A DNA stretch of 64,000 nucleotides from Triatoma infestans (GCA_011037195.1 JAAEAF010003386.1:1-64000), one strand, 5' to 3'. Shown: positions 46,993-57,117, counted from the first letter of the stretch. Made by a program: numbers and translations. The notes: generated from the sequence alone by a model not told the origin.

Positions 46993-47100
46993 TCGGATAA
47001 TGACCACGTTTTAAATAAAATATTTTCTTAGAGCTTCTCTTCCATTCGCTTACGTATTTCTTTTATACTCCCCTCCAACTTCCTCTATTATATTCACTCA
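46715..47100 (+). mobile_element. Ty3/gypsy-like retrotransposon 3' end (integrase C-terminus, PPT, partial LTR)
   Basis: One plus-strand frame ending at 46,816 reads GPSKISDIHVSGGLVKRNVH and KENLVRN before a stop, like the basic end of gypsy integrases. About 40 bases later a purine run ATGGGGGGCGG, typical of a polypurine tract, is followed by TGAGGTATGAAGAGGG, a candidate LTR start. The candidate LTR is GC-rich (AACGTGCGGAGGCGGTAG) and contains the (CT)n tract at 46,961-46,984. The downstream LTR end is not identified. The upstream pol is not recognisable, so this is a truncated or eroded copy. Confidence 0.5.
46961..46984. repeat. (CT)n microsatellite
   Basis: CT repeats continuing into a short GT run; lies within the candidate gypsy LTR. 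Confidence 0.9.
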
Positions 47101-48009
47101 TACACACTATTTACCATTATTTCACGTTCAATCGTTCAATCATGCACAATTTTCCATATTATTTTAGAAAATCATGCAGAATACATTTTATCCGATATGT
47201 TATTTACTGAGAGAAAATATTGATCCGGATAAACCTTTGTAAGATTTTCTTTAGATTCATTCATAGGCTGTATAAAGCTGAGTCTAATTATACGAGGCTC
47301 GTATATATACACTATATAATATAGTGGATTATTGTAGTAATAATATGTACTATTTATACCCACATATGAATGTAGTAAATATACTGTTTATGCCTGTGTA
47401 TAGAAAAGTATCTAATACGTCATATATTAGAAATGTATGAGGGAAATGTCTCTATCATATTATTTATTCTTATATAATGTAATAATATTCTGCCTGGATG
47501 AGTCTTGACGAGATATAGTGCCATTGACAGCTAACAATTTTCTGAGTTTCTTGAATTTATATTCAAAATGTAATGCTTACGTCAAATCATGCGTATATTG
47601 ACAAGTCGAGTTTAGATGAAGTTACCTACAATCAATTACATAATAACTAAGTTCAGATTGTGCCCGAAGTATTTTTAATAGAATTTACTTCACATTTAAA
47701 TTTTACAATAACTTATATTTTCAGAAGGTTATTATAATAATAACTTTGACTTTGTTTAAAGCTGCTTGTTTAAGAGGAATTTTATTTTCCTACGCTCACC
47801 GTTCGCAATAAATGTCATCTGATATCTTACTGCCCTGTATCTATCTGTATCTTACACCCAGAATCTGTGACTACTAACGAGCCTAATTAGAAGTTCTTCG
47901 GAATATCATGGAGCGCTGAGTTGCGCATCCATTTCCATTTCTTTTCTTCTTTCGAGCATTAAGGCGAGTCGACTATCACTATTTCATTTTTAAGGTGAAT
48001 ATTTAGATC
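47101..48009. other. AT-rich non-coding DNA
   Basis: No gene seen. Confidence 0.4.
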
Positions 48010-48710
48010 AGAGATATTTCCAGTGATAGCCTGCTTCTTCTTCTTCTTTGTGAAGGTGAAAAATGTATCAGCCAGATCTGCCCATTTCTGATACAAACAG
48101 CGAAGACGCAAATTTCTACTACTGTGAAGGTAAAAGTGAACATCCGCAAGAGGAATAAAATAGGAATTTGCTTCTTCTTCTCGGTTTATCAAGTTTGAGC
48201 TTCCAATTAATTTTCAAAAAATTCAATTTCGAAAATTTGACATGATCATTATTCTTCCTCTTACAGAAGTAAGAGAAAGTAAAAAAAAAAAAAAAAAAAA
48301 AAAAGGGAAGGGATTAGCTCGTGGTTAGCGCATTGGACTCCAACGCTGAGGACCCCGGTTCGCTTGTCTGTAACGAGAGAACACTGTCTGGAGGCTGGCA
48401 GTGCACTGAGATGGCTTCGGGGCCAAAGAAGCCGGCTATCACGGAAAATATTTGATGCTTTCCAGCTCTGCGGAACCAACCTAACTATGAATATTTAGAT
48501 TTTGTTACGTCAAATTTGAGGGGATTTGTAGATTTGATTTGGATTCTCCTTTGTAATCAGCAAACTCCTATTTTTTTTCCTCTTGCGGATGTTGACTTTC
48601 ATCTTCATACTAGTAGGAATCTGCGTTTTTAGCTGTTTGCATCAGAAATGAGCGGATCAGGCTGATACTTTTTACACCTTCACAAACTAGTCGTTCTGCC
48701 TCCTCTACGC
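48010..48710. repeat. Foldback unit with nested SINE and PLE ends
   Basis: The left arm (48,038-48,166: TGTGAAGGTGAAAAATGTAT, CATCCGCAAGAGGAATAAAA) is inverted at 48,563-48,690 (CCTCTTGCGGATGTTGACTT, TACACCTTCACAAA). Just outside the left arm is the PLE outer motif CAGAGATATTTCCAGTGATA. Between the arms lie a family C 3' end (48,225-48,279), a poly-A run, a SINE fragment and a PLE outer end in the opposite orientation (GGCTATCACGGAAAATATTT). The order suggests repeated insertion into one PLE copy. Confidence 0.55.
48305..48425 (+). mobile_element. tRNA-derived SINE (copy 2, truncated)
   Basis: Head GGGAAGGGATTAGCTCGTGG and B-box region GGTTCGCTTG, then GTCTGTAACGAGAGAACACT and GCAGTGCACTGAGATGGCTT. 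Lacks the middle AGGAGCCTCTTACAGCTCA block, and its 3' end runs into PLE sequence. Confidence 0.65.
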
Positions 48711-49069
48711 CAGATTCCACATACCGTTATTTAATGTTGTGAAAACGAGCCTTTCGTAAACCTGACTGCGCTGCCCTTTCGTAAGCATATCTGTTGGGAC
48801 GTATTTGCACCGTATTGCAAGAAGTACTTCTGTATATTTATGTATTGCTCTTACTCCTCTTAATGCAGCATACATGCTGCAATTTTTCCATCAAAATTTG
48901 GGGCATTTCTACACACAGCTTTGCTTTGGTGAACACTGTTGTATACACTCTAGCATCACTCATCTTTCTGGGGCTGTCTTCGTTGAAACAGTCTCTGCTA
49001 TCAAACGGGTGATTTCAGGTTCCCCAGTACACGTTCACTTTGTGCTGTAACATGTTGATATATCAATTT

Positions 49070-49168
49070 AATACGGTATATCAAGTTTGAGCTTCCAATG
49101 AATTTTTAGAAAATTTGACATGATCACAATCTTCCTCTTACAGAAGTAAGAGAAAGTCAAAAAAAAAA
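49070..49168 (+). repeat. Family C 3' end
   Basis: TTTGAGCTTCCAATGAATTT, GAAAATTTGACATGATCACA and CTTCCTCTTACAGAAGTAAG followed by AGAAAGT; the SINE copies begin right after the adjoining A-run. Confidence 0.55.
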
Positions 49169-49174
49169 AAACAA

Positions 49175-49612
49175 GGGAAGGGATTAGCTCAGTGGTAGCG
49201 GATTAGACTCCTACGCAGGGAAGGGATTAGCTCAGTGGTAGCGCGCTGGACTAGCAATGCGGCGGTCCCGGGTTCGAGTCCAGCTGCTGCCCTTAGATTT
49301 TTTCTTCCTAGGAGCCTCTTACAGCTCACTGTCCGGTGATGGACAGTGTTGTCTGTAACGAGAGAACACTGTCCGGAGGCCGGCAGTGCACTGAGAAGGC
49401 TCCGAACTTTGGGGTAGCTATATAGGCCCAGAAGGGCTTTGGATAGCATAGGGCTTGGTCCCTCCCCACAGACAATAATAATAATAATAAGACTCCTACG
49501 CGGAGGACCCGGGTTCGAGTTGTCTGTAACGAGAGAACACTGTCCGGAGGCCTGCAGTGCACTGAGATGGCTCCGGGCGCCAATGACTATACATGTTGAC
49601 GCGCCTCAAATT
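49175..49612 (+). mobile_element. tRNA-derived SINE (copy 3), interrupted by another SINE
   Basis: The head GGGAAGGGATTAGCTCAGTG and GTAGCGGATTAGACTCCTAC run to 49,216. The rest, GGAGGACCCGGGTTCGAGT, GTCTGTAACGAGAGAACACT and ...TGTTGACGCGCC with an A-rich end, resumes at 49,491. Removing the 274-bp insertion plus one copy of the 11-bp duplication restores a continuous SINE. Like copy 2, it lacks the middle AGGAGCC block, so copies 2 and 3 form a shorter subtype with an A-rich 3' end. Confidence 0.75.
49217..49490 (+). mobile_element. Intact SINE (copy 4) with LINE-derived 3' tail and target duplication
   Basis: 274 bp flanked by GACTCCTACGC at 49,206-49,216 and 49,491-49,501. The head has an A box TAGCTCAGTGGTAGCGCGC and a B box GGTTCGAGTCC from a tRNA ancestor, transcribed by RNA polymerase III. 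The body is AGGAGCCTCTTACAGCTCAC to GAGAAGGCTCCGAACTT. The tail from 49,411 (GGGGTAGCTATATAGGCCC...CCCTCCCCACAGACAATAA) is nearly the same as the 3' UTR of the I-type LINE at 36,092-36,165, and it ends in five TAA-type units. The shared tail implies mobilisation by that LINE. This is the best-preserved mobile element in the window. Confidence 0.9.
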
Positions 49613-50159
49613 AGAAAAAAATAAGGTCTTGTATGAAACACTCACATGACTTTTTCCTATTATAATTTTTATAATTGTAATTGCATTTTTCTCTTAGGAT
49701 TGTATTCAATGTTAGATTATGATAGATTATTAAATCTAGTTTAACTAAATTTTATAAAAAGCATTTAAGAAATTCATCAATTTTTATAATGAAGTGACTT
49801 TTAGGAGTATAAAAACAAAATCAAAAGTCAGTTTAAAAACAATAAATAAACAAAAGGAATTAAATAAAGATAGCGTGCGGAGAGCTATGTCATCTTGTTT
49901 CTAGTTTTCCCTCTCTCTCTTTCCTATTTTTTTTTTTATGTTCTCAGTGTGCGAAGTGATGAATGAGCGGAGAAGCCCATGTATTTGAGCGAACTCTTTG
50001 TAAAATGCATTTAAGATTATATGGATAAGCTGGGTTGGGGGGTGATGGTGGGTGGGGGACACCCACCACCAGTTAAAAAAGGTCATTGTAACTCACGAGA
50101 TGTGGCGTGTAGTCCGACGGTCCTAGATACGAACATACATCTATCACATACACTCACTG

Positions 50160-50195
<36 letters not shown>

Positions 50196-51149
50196 CCTGC
50201 GCACATTAGCGCAGGCGCACGCAATATATCCCACGACGAAAATGTATATAAATACATGTATATACATATAAAATTATACACTCTCTACACGTAAATACAA
50301 AATGTTATTAATTATTAGAACCGTTCTATGTTATTTCTTAATGAAAAAAGCTATTCCATGAGGAAATTATAACGTAAATTGGAAATTATCCCCCCCCCCA
50401 AATGCATATATAGCTGTATTACAGTGTAATTTTTTTACATTAGTATCAAATATCGTTACGGTCTTTATTATAACTAAATTGAAGTCTTTTATCTATTACT
50501 TTTCATTGCAATAAATATACATTCTTAATCAATGTTATGTGTTTATTATTCAGTTCATTTGATTTTTTTTTTTTGGATAAGAATAAATTTTTATTAAATA
50601 AATGAAAAAAAAAAAAAAAATCAGCATGCAATAATAAATATGTATTTTTTTTTATGTATTACCTTTTGCAATGTTATCTTTTAATATCATTCATCATCTT
50701 ACGATACCAAATATAAATATTTTAAAGTACAACGGCTACATCCTCTACTAGAATCATAGATATGCCAATACATTCACATCTATAAATACATTCATACAAA
50801 TTTCAGATAAAAAGAGTTCATCAAGCGTAATATCATCAAATCATAGTAATGTCTTGCCATGTCGCCGTCAAATCATTATTTCTCTCTATCTATCTATTTG
50901 CTCGCCTAAGTAACAAGAGTAATTTTTTGAATCTAATTTAATTTAAAATGAGTGTACTAATTGGTGCGGAGCTTTCATTTGAACAAGTTCCAGGCTACCA
51001 ACTAACTATCCCACTTCACTAGCAATTCATGAGCTACACTCAGTTCGTACACCTAGACGAATGATTACATTGTTGGACTGTGGTATGGCCAGATCCAGAA
51101 ACCGAAATAATGGGAAAAGGGCAAATCTGTTTGGGTTGGAAACATTCAA
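49613..51149. other. AT-rich non-coding DNA
   Basis: The 5' end of a family C copy (CTTGTATGAAACACTCACAT) lies at 49,626-49,680. (TA)n occurs at 50,170-50,195. No gene. Confidence 0.4.
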
Positions 51150-52055
51150 TACGAGGTGTGGCTATTAACGAGACTGACGCTGCTACAGAAGAAGTACGCA
51201 TGCGTCAAACGCCAGCGACCGACAGCTGTTAGATGAAGGCTTCTCTTTCGAATGCAGCACCTCTCGCTTCTGTAAACAAATCCGTATAGCCGTAGCCTTC
51301 GATCGCATTAGAGTGTTTTTTGTTTCGCCGGAAAAATGGTAATAGTTGTGAAATTTCACGTGAATCTTGAAAAACCGCTACCGAAACGTATAATTTATTG
51401 AAAGAAGTGTATGGCCATGAATGTCTATCGCGTGCACATGTTTTTGATTGGTTTAAGCGTTTTCAAGATGGCCGAGAAGACATTGAAGATGATTCCCGCC
51501 CGGATCGTCTTTCCACGTCAAAAACGGATGACAATATCGAAACAATCGGTAATCTGGTTCGATCTGACCGTCGGTTAAGTATTTATGCGATTGCTGAAAC
51601 TGTAGGAATTGACAAAGAATGTGTACGGCAAATTTTACATAACAATTTTAACATCGAAAAAGTGTGTGCCAAAATGGTGCCTAAAATTCTCACGTTTGAA
51701 CAACAAGAAGCTCGCAAAAATCTTTGTACTGACACTTTAAATTCCATTGAAAATGAACCAAACTTATTGAAAAGGATAATAACATGTGACGAATCGTGGT
51801 TTTTTTACTTATGATTGCGAAACGAAGAGCCAATCTATGCACGTCACCGTGAGCTAAAAAAAGCTCGAATGAGCAAATAAAAATTGCTGTCAGAAGAAGA
51901 CTTACAGCACTGTTTCAAACAATGGAAGATTCGCATGGAGCGTTGTAGGGATAGAGGAGGGGTGTATATTGAATGTGATAATAAGTAAATATGTATGAAA
52001 TCAAAATAAAAAGTTTTACAGCGTCAGTCTCGTTATTTAATAGCCGCACCTCGTA
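51150..52055 (+). mobile_element. mariner element with both TIRs, internally deleted
   Basis: The left TIR CGAGGTGTGGCTATTAACGA (51,152) and the reverse complement of the right TIR, CGAGGTGCGGCTATTAAATA, are nearly the same over about 30 bases and continue into GACTGACGCTG. TA flanks both ends. The length of 902 bp is short of the roughly 1.3 kb usual for mariner. About 350-400 bp encoding the middle and end of the catalytic core are missing between ARMSK and SEEDLQHCF. Confidence 0.9.
51336..51992 (+). pseudogene. mariner transposase, frameshifted and internally deleted
   Basis: Starts MVIVVKFHVNLEK. A frame change near 51,373 leads to TATETYNLLKEVYGHECLSR, then AHVFDWFKRFQDGREDIEDD (first helix-turn-helix) and IYAIAETVGIDKECVRQILH (second helix-turn-helix). 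The core begins IITCDESW with the first catalytic Asp. A second frame change near 51,805 continues TYDCETKSQSMHVT and KKARMSK, then the sequence jumps to SEEDLQHCFKQWKIRMERCR and the C-terminal CRDRGGVYIECDNK. The second and third catalytic aspartates (D34D) are deleted. It cannot transpose itself, but its TIRs could still be recognised in trans. Confidence 0.9.
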
Positions 52056-53636
52056 TATCTTCTTAGCTCGAAGAAGAAATAGATTTTTAAGTTCTTTTTT
52101 CTTCATTTTTTTGGGGTGGCGGGGGGATTTATAGAGGAAGACTATGCTGGGTTTTGATTGAGAACCATAGTAGTGCTCCTTGTGGAGGGTTAAGTTAAGA
52201 ACTAGATGGATTTCCTAGAAGGGTTGGCGAAGAATTTCCAATATCCATATCAATAACACAATAGAAAAGCAGTAACGAGATGATGACTTCCATGGGAATA
52301 GTTCATCATAGTTGTGATTACATGTATCATTGAGTTGTGATTATTTTTCGAAATAATCTTTTCCATTTTTCCTGAATAAAACAAGTATTTTTTTTTTGTC
52401 CATTTTAACTGTTTTTTTGTTTTTTTTTTTTTTTTTGTTATCAATGTATTTCCACTTAACACAAGCCTCCAATTTAGAAGCTGAAATGTATAACAAGTAA
52501 ACTCTCTTTGTGAAATCTACAGCTTCCTTTCTTGATACTTTTTTTTTTTTTTAGCTTTATTTTTTTTTTTTTTCAGCACTCTTTTTTGTTAACAGTATAC
52601 AAGCATCACACAAACCTATACATTTATATAAAAGTGGTTAACAATACAACGTGTATTTTATCTGCTTTCAAAATTTACTCACTCACTAATACACATCATC
52701 TTTTTTTTTATCTCTTGTTTTATATATTTTCTTCCTATCAAATATATAATGTTTACAGACATTCTTACAAATACACATAGATATATGATGTTTAATCTGC
52801 ACTATTTGATGAAAATAAGAGAGAAAAACCTTAGATAAGAGAGAATAGGGTTGGAAAAGTGGTGGTGCCGGGTGGAAAGGAAGAAGACTACAGATGTTTT
52901 CAACATTCCCCATCAAACAATGCTGTTCGTGAAATGTCAATCACGAACATCCTACTAGAAAAAAAAGAAGAGGCTAGATTTAGATTCCACAAACTCTGAC
53001 AATGCCTCGCGCTATTCTTGTATAAAGAAAAGAAACAAAATCGTAGTTATCGTCAGTTTTATGCTAATGTGTGCTTAAAAATATCTCTACATGTTCTAGT
53101 ACCTTTTGTTCTTATCAGAAGACCGTATAAAGGCAGTGGACGGGCAATCTTTTTTCAAAATTTATTATTGTTTCACCAATTTTATCGCTCAATGCATGCC
53201 TAAAATGATGTTTTTAGAATTCGGTATCGTATGTGGACAAGGACATCGGCACTGACTCCTCCCCCCCCCTGAGAGCTAGAAAATATAATAAAATATGTAT
53301 ATATTATTATTAAATACTTTTATTAGACAATTAAAAAATATACAGAAGAGCAGTATTTACATACGGCAAAATCTATCATATGCAATAAACAGTATTATTT
53401 ATTAGGCTTGGCAAAATGCCGTCTTGCCACAGTTTACTTCTAAATGATAATTTTCTTAAAAAGAAATAAGAAAAAGAAAAACCTTCTATAGGAATAATGT
53501 AAAACAATGAAGTATAAAAGTGATTAACTACAAATGACGCATAGTTCGAGTATAATAAACGTAAGCAAATGAAACAGAAAAAATAAAATAATTAAAATAT
53601 GATGGGCTTCTATAAAATGAAAAAAAAATCTGGTGT
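52056..53636. other. AT-rich non-coding DNA
   Basis: Contains long T and A homopolymers (52,385-52,440; 52,540-52,575). No supported gene. Confidence 0.4.
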
Positions 53637-54777
53637 GAAACACTCACTCAACTTTCTCTTACTCCAGTTTTCAAAATTGTACCTAATTGACAAATTTTAT
53701 GCTTTGTGTACCAAATTTGATGAAATTCTTTGTAGTTCGTCGAAAACTGAATTGTTCAGTAAAAGCGCACTTCTGGTTTACTAATTTTCTTGAAACTCGG
53801 AATTTTGGCCATCTATTTCTTTCTAAATAATTTAGTTCGGATAGTAGAATTGTATAATCCATACTATATGATAGCCCATTACAAAAAAACAACCCCACCC
53901 CTGCCCCAAAAGCCCCTTTAAAGGACTTCACCGGGGAAATGTTTCAAATAAAAGTTATAGTCTTTATATTATGTATAGTACACATTACTACTTTAAACAA
54001 AATCGTTGGAGCCGTTTCCGAGAAAATACCAGAAAACTGAAAAATACATTTAAGTAAAAAACGCACTTCCAGTCATCCGATTTTCTTCAAACTCGAAATT
54101 TCAACAACACATTTAATTTTAATTAATATATTTAAATGACACAATTGTATATTAAACTGAAATAGCACTTAAGAGGAAAAACCTACCCCCACCCCTCCCC
54201 AAAAGTGCCCTTAAATTAATTTTGCTAGAGAAATGTTTTAAACAAAAGTTGTAGGTCATAGCATGTGTAGTGGATATACCAAGATTGAAAAAAATCGTGG
54301 GAGCCATTTTTGAGAAAACTCCAAGAAAGTAAAAAAATACCAGAAAACTGAAAAATACTTTTCAGTAAAAACGCACTTTCAGTGTTCTGATTTTCTTCAC
54401 ACTCGGAATTTCAACAACATATTTAATTCTAATTAATATTATTCAGCTGATAGAATTGTATAATAAACTGAAATAGCATTTTAGAGGTCAACCCACCCAC
54501 CCTCTCCCCCTAAAGTGCCCTTAAATGCATTTTTCCCGGAAAAATGTTTAAAATAAAAATTGTAGATCTTTGTTGTGTAGTTGATATACCAAGTTTAAAG
54601 AAAATCGTTTGAGCCATTTTGGACAAAAAATGTAAAAAAGTGAAAAAACCATTCTGTAAAGTGGTAATTCCGGTTGAGGAATTTTGAGCGCTGACCTTCT
54701 GTCAGATCCCATGGTGATATCAAAACGGAACAAGTTTGAACTTTCTACAATTTTTCGTATTTGAACTATGCTGTTCA
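53637..54777 (+). repeat. Repeat family C: 5' part with three tandem ~300-bp monomers
   Basis: Starts GGTGTGAAACACTCACTCA with the inverted end ACTTTCTCTTACTCCAGTTT. Monomers begin at about 53,765, 54,060, 54,371 and (partial) 54,661. Each has the order GCACTTCYAG, GATTTTCTTCAAACTCG, GATAGAATTGTATAA, an AC-rich block (CCACCCCTCCCC), AAATGTTTAAAATAAAA, GATATACCAAG and AAAATCGTTGGAGCC followed by TTT.GAGAAAA. No open frame. The 3' end of this copy lies at 56,276-56,414, beyond a LINE insertion. Confidence 0.8.
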
Positions 54778-54780
54778 CAT

Positions 54781-54850
<70 letters not shown>
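54777..54850. repeat. (CATA)n / (CA)n microsatellite
   Basis: CATA units at 54,777-54,798 followed by about 50 bases of CA repeat. It forms the boundary between family C and the LINE. Confidence 0.95.
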
Positions 54851-54917
54851 TATTATACATAAATGTCTGTGTGTATGTATAAATTTATAAAATATAAATA
54901 TGTATAAATTTTAGAAA

Positions 54918-56069
54918 TTGAATTCTGTCCAGCGTTTACTAGCCTTCCGCATGATTAGAGGATACAGAACGATTAGCCATGAAGCAGCATGCTTATTAGC
55001 AGGAGTTATTCCTATATGTATAAAAGCTAAGCAATTGGCATCACTAGAATCAATGCTCAGAGGTACATCTATGGCCGGCTCAACGCCTATGAATCTGGAA
55101 ATTCCAATTTCTTACAAGCAGTGGTCTCATCCATCAACTGTTGACTGCATTAATGTTCTTAACGTTAATCCGGAAGAAATTGCCTCAGAGGCAAATTATA
55201 TGATATTTACCGACGGTAGCCGATCCCTAGATGGAATTGGATGCGCATTTGTTGTATATTCTAGGAACCAAGTAGTGGTAGAAAGAGAGTTTCGACTAGG
55301 ACATTCCTGTTCCAATAATCAGGCGGAAATGATGGCTATCCTTCAGGCTTTGCATTGGTTACGAGAAGAAAGCAGAGGAACCACAATAGAAGGCGTGTTC
55401 ATATTCACAGACAACAAGATTTCTCTGGACATCTTGGTCAATTTCAGAAAGCAAACTCTCTTAGTCTTCCAAACGCGCGAGCTGCTGAAGGAACTGAATA
55501 CTAGGGGCTCCATTTGCTTCAGCTGGACAAAAGCTCACATGGGAACGGCGGGGAATGAGAGAGCTGACTTTTTAGCAAAAATGGCTGCAGCCAACAAAGA
55601 CTTGGAAGAAAGTTACAGCCACTTTCCTCTCACTTTTCTTCGTAACACTATGAGGGAGCGAGAAGAGCATGAGTGGGACATAGCATGGCAAAACTGTTCA
55701 AGTGGCGAAATAACACGTCAGTTTTTCCCCAACGTACTACATCGAGTGAAGTTAGGGGATTGGAGACCCAGCTACAAGGTTACCCAGTTACTATCCGGCC
55801 ACGGGAAATTACGAACTTATTTAACCCGTTTTGGCCATGCAGGCTCTGCCACTTGCCCCTGGGATCCAACAGGAACTCAGCTCCAGACGGTCGATCACCT
55901 TATACTTGACTGCTCGCTCCTCGAGGCTGCCAGAGCACCTCTCATCCGCCATTTCAACGTGGTTTTGAATCAGACTTGGCCTCCCATCGATAAATCTGTA
56001 TTTACTGAGTACAAGTGCATTCAAAAATTCTGTGCATTTATTAATAATATAAATTTTGAAATTCTTTGA
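54918..56069 (+). CDS. LINE ORF2 C-terminal part: RT thumb, RNase H, zinc-like tail (partial, open)
   Basis: 383 codons are open without interruption. N-terminal part: SVQRLLAFRMIRGYRTISHE, the end of the RT thumb. RNase H domain at about residues 90-230: IFTDGSRSL (first Asp), NNQAEMMAILQAL (Glu), FIFTDNKISLDIL (Asp) and SWTKAHMGTAGNERADFLAK (His and final Asp). All four acidic residues and the His are present. C-terminal part: LSGHGKLRTYL, then CPWD...TVDHLILDCSLLEAAR, the usual C...H....C tail. The first codon is TTG preceded by a stop at 54,912, so there is no native start; the ORF is the tail of a truncated insertion. RNase H would degrade RNA of the RNA-DNA hybrid. It is much better preserved than the other LINE fragments, so probably a younger insertion. 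Confidence 0.85.
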   Translation: MNSVQRLLAFRMIRGYRTISHEAACLLAGVIPICIKAKQLASLESMLRGTSMAGSTPMNLEIPISYKQWSHPSTVDCINVLNVNPEEIASEANYMIFTDGSRSLDGIGCAFVVYSRNQVVVEREFRLGHSCSNNQAEMMAILQALHWLREESRGTTIEGVFIFTDNKISLDILVNFRKQTLLVFQTRELLKELNTRGSICFSWTKAHMGTAGNERADFLAKMAAANKDLEESYSHFPLTFLRNTMREREEHEWDIAWQNCSSGEITRQFFPNVLHRVKLGDWRPSYKVTQLLSGHGKLRTYLTRFGHAGSATCPWDPTGTQLQTVDHLILDCSLLEAARAPLIRHFNVVLNQTWPPIDKSVFTEYKCIQKFCAFINNINFEIL

Positions 56070-56276
56070 AGTTTAGTTTATTTCAGTGTTGTAGAAGTTT
56101 TGTATATTTTGTAATTATTATTTAATTTCTTTCTTTTTATTTAATTACGCTGTATTCTGATATATCAACAATTAGAAATGTTTCGTAAATTGATTTGTTA
56201 TATGATATACATGCAATGTAATACATTTTTGTGGAACTTGCTGAAATAAAGTTTATTAAAAAAAAAAAAAAAAAAA
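54918..56276 (+). mobile_element. R1/LOA-type LINE, 5'-truncated, poly-A tailed
   Basis: Begins in frame within ORF2 and ends in AATAAAGTTTATT plus a poly-A run (to 56,276). Upstream is the CA microsatellite and a non-homologous AT-rich joint, so this is a typical 5'-truncated insertion. It lies inside a family C copy. Confidence 0.85.
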
Positions 56277-56414
56277 CCACACACAGACCATTGCTTTGCT
56301 AAAAACACTTTTTTGTACTCCGGGGACCTCACAAACGGATATTTCCGGTGAAAACTCGATATCGAAAATTTGGCACGATTAAAACACTTCCTCTTACTAG
56401 GAGTAAGAGAAAGT
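56277..56414 (+). repeat. Repeat family C: 3' end
   Basis: After the LINE poly-A: CCGGGGACCTCACAAACGG, ATATTTCCGGTGAAAACTCG, GAAAATTTGGCACGATTAAA and the inverted end CTAGGAGTAAGAGAAAGT. This completes the copy that starts at 53,637. Confidence 0.7.
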
Positions 56415-56499
56415 AATAAATAGATAACGTAAAAAAAAAAAAAAAAAAATGAAAACCACTAGAATTTTATAACTCAACCTACAAAAACAAAAAGAAATG

Positions 56500-56905
56500 G
56501 GCTAATAATAATGTGGCTTTAAACTTAATGGTCCTGAGAATCCAAAGGCGGTCAGTGGAGGATAACGCGCTGACAATCCCATTGGCACTGAGCGTAGGGG
56601 AGTCCCCAAGAAAAGAGTTCTAAAGTCACATACATTAGGGCATACCGCTAACAAGTGGAACATGTCCTCTGTAAGCCCCAAATTACACATAGCACACAAC
56701 TCACTAGCCTCTTCCCTCAGAAGCCGCAGAACGCAATTTAAGAGTTATAATCCCCCCCTCCCTTAACTTAAACACAAGACTCTAGTTCACTACATTCAGT
56801 AAGCATTCCGTTTCGGGTCTGAAGAATACATCAAGTTCCTCATTAAACTCTAACAAAGCACTATACCATAAGAATCGCTTAGAATCCTTTGCACGCAGCA
56901 GAGAA
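56500..56905 (-). pseudogene. Decayed LINE C-terminal fragment
   Basis: The minus-strand reading has SKRFLWYSALLEFNEELD near 56,890-56,830, then ELCAMCNLGLTEDMFHLLAV and CPNVCDFRTLFLG near 56,700-56,620. The C..C....D..H.L..C arrangement is the zinc-like tail of many LINE ORF2 proteins. Stops separate the pieces. Too short to classify. Confidence 0.5.
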
Positions 56906-56937
56906 AAATATTTATATATTTAATAATAAAAGAAATC

Positions 56938-57117
56938 TAGTGTGAAACGTTTACACAACATTCACTTACTGCAGTTTACCAAATTGTAATTGACAGATTT
57001 TATAGTTAGTATACCCGAAATTTAATGATATTCGTAGATGTTTTTTTGTATGGAGGTAATTGCGAAAAAGAAAAAAGAATTGTTGAAAATGTGGATGGGT
57101 CCGCAATGCTGTATAAC
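56938..57117 (+). repeat. Repeat family C, 5' end (second copy of this block)
   Basis: CTAGTGTGAAACGTTTACAC and TTCACTTACTGCAGTTTACC, then AAATTGTAATTGACAG. The copy is interrupted by a PLE family 2 palindrome and resumes at about 57,720 (ACGCACTTCCAGTTTACTAT). Confidence 0.55.

Noticed and set aside
49181..49290. Possible functional tRNA gene at the SINE heads
   Set aside because: A and B boxes are present, but the acceptor and anticodon stems do not close and the sequence continues into the SINE body with a target duplication.
54548..54850. Minus-strand frame starting with repeated Cys-Val
   Set aside because: It is the translation of the CA microsatellite followed by family C monomer sequence.
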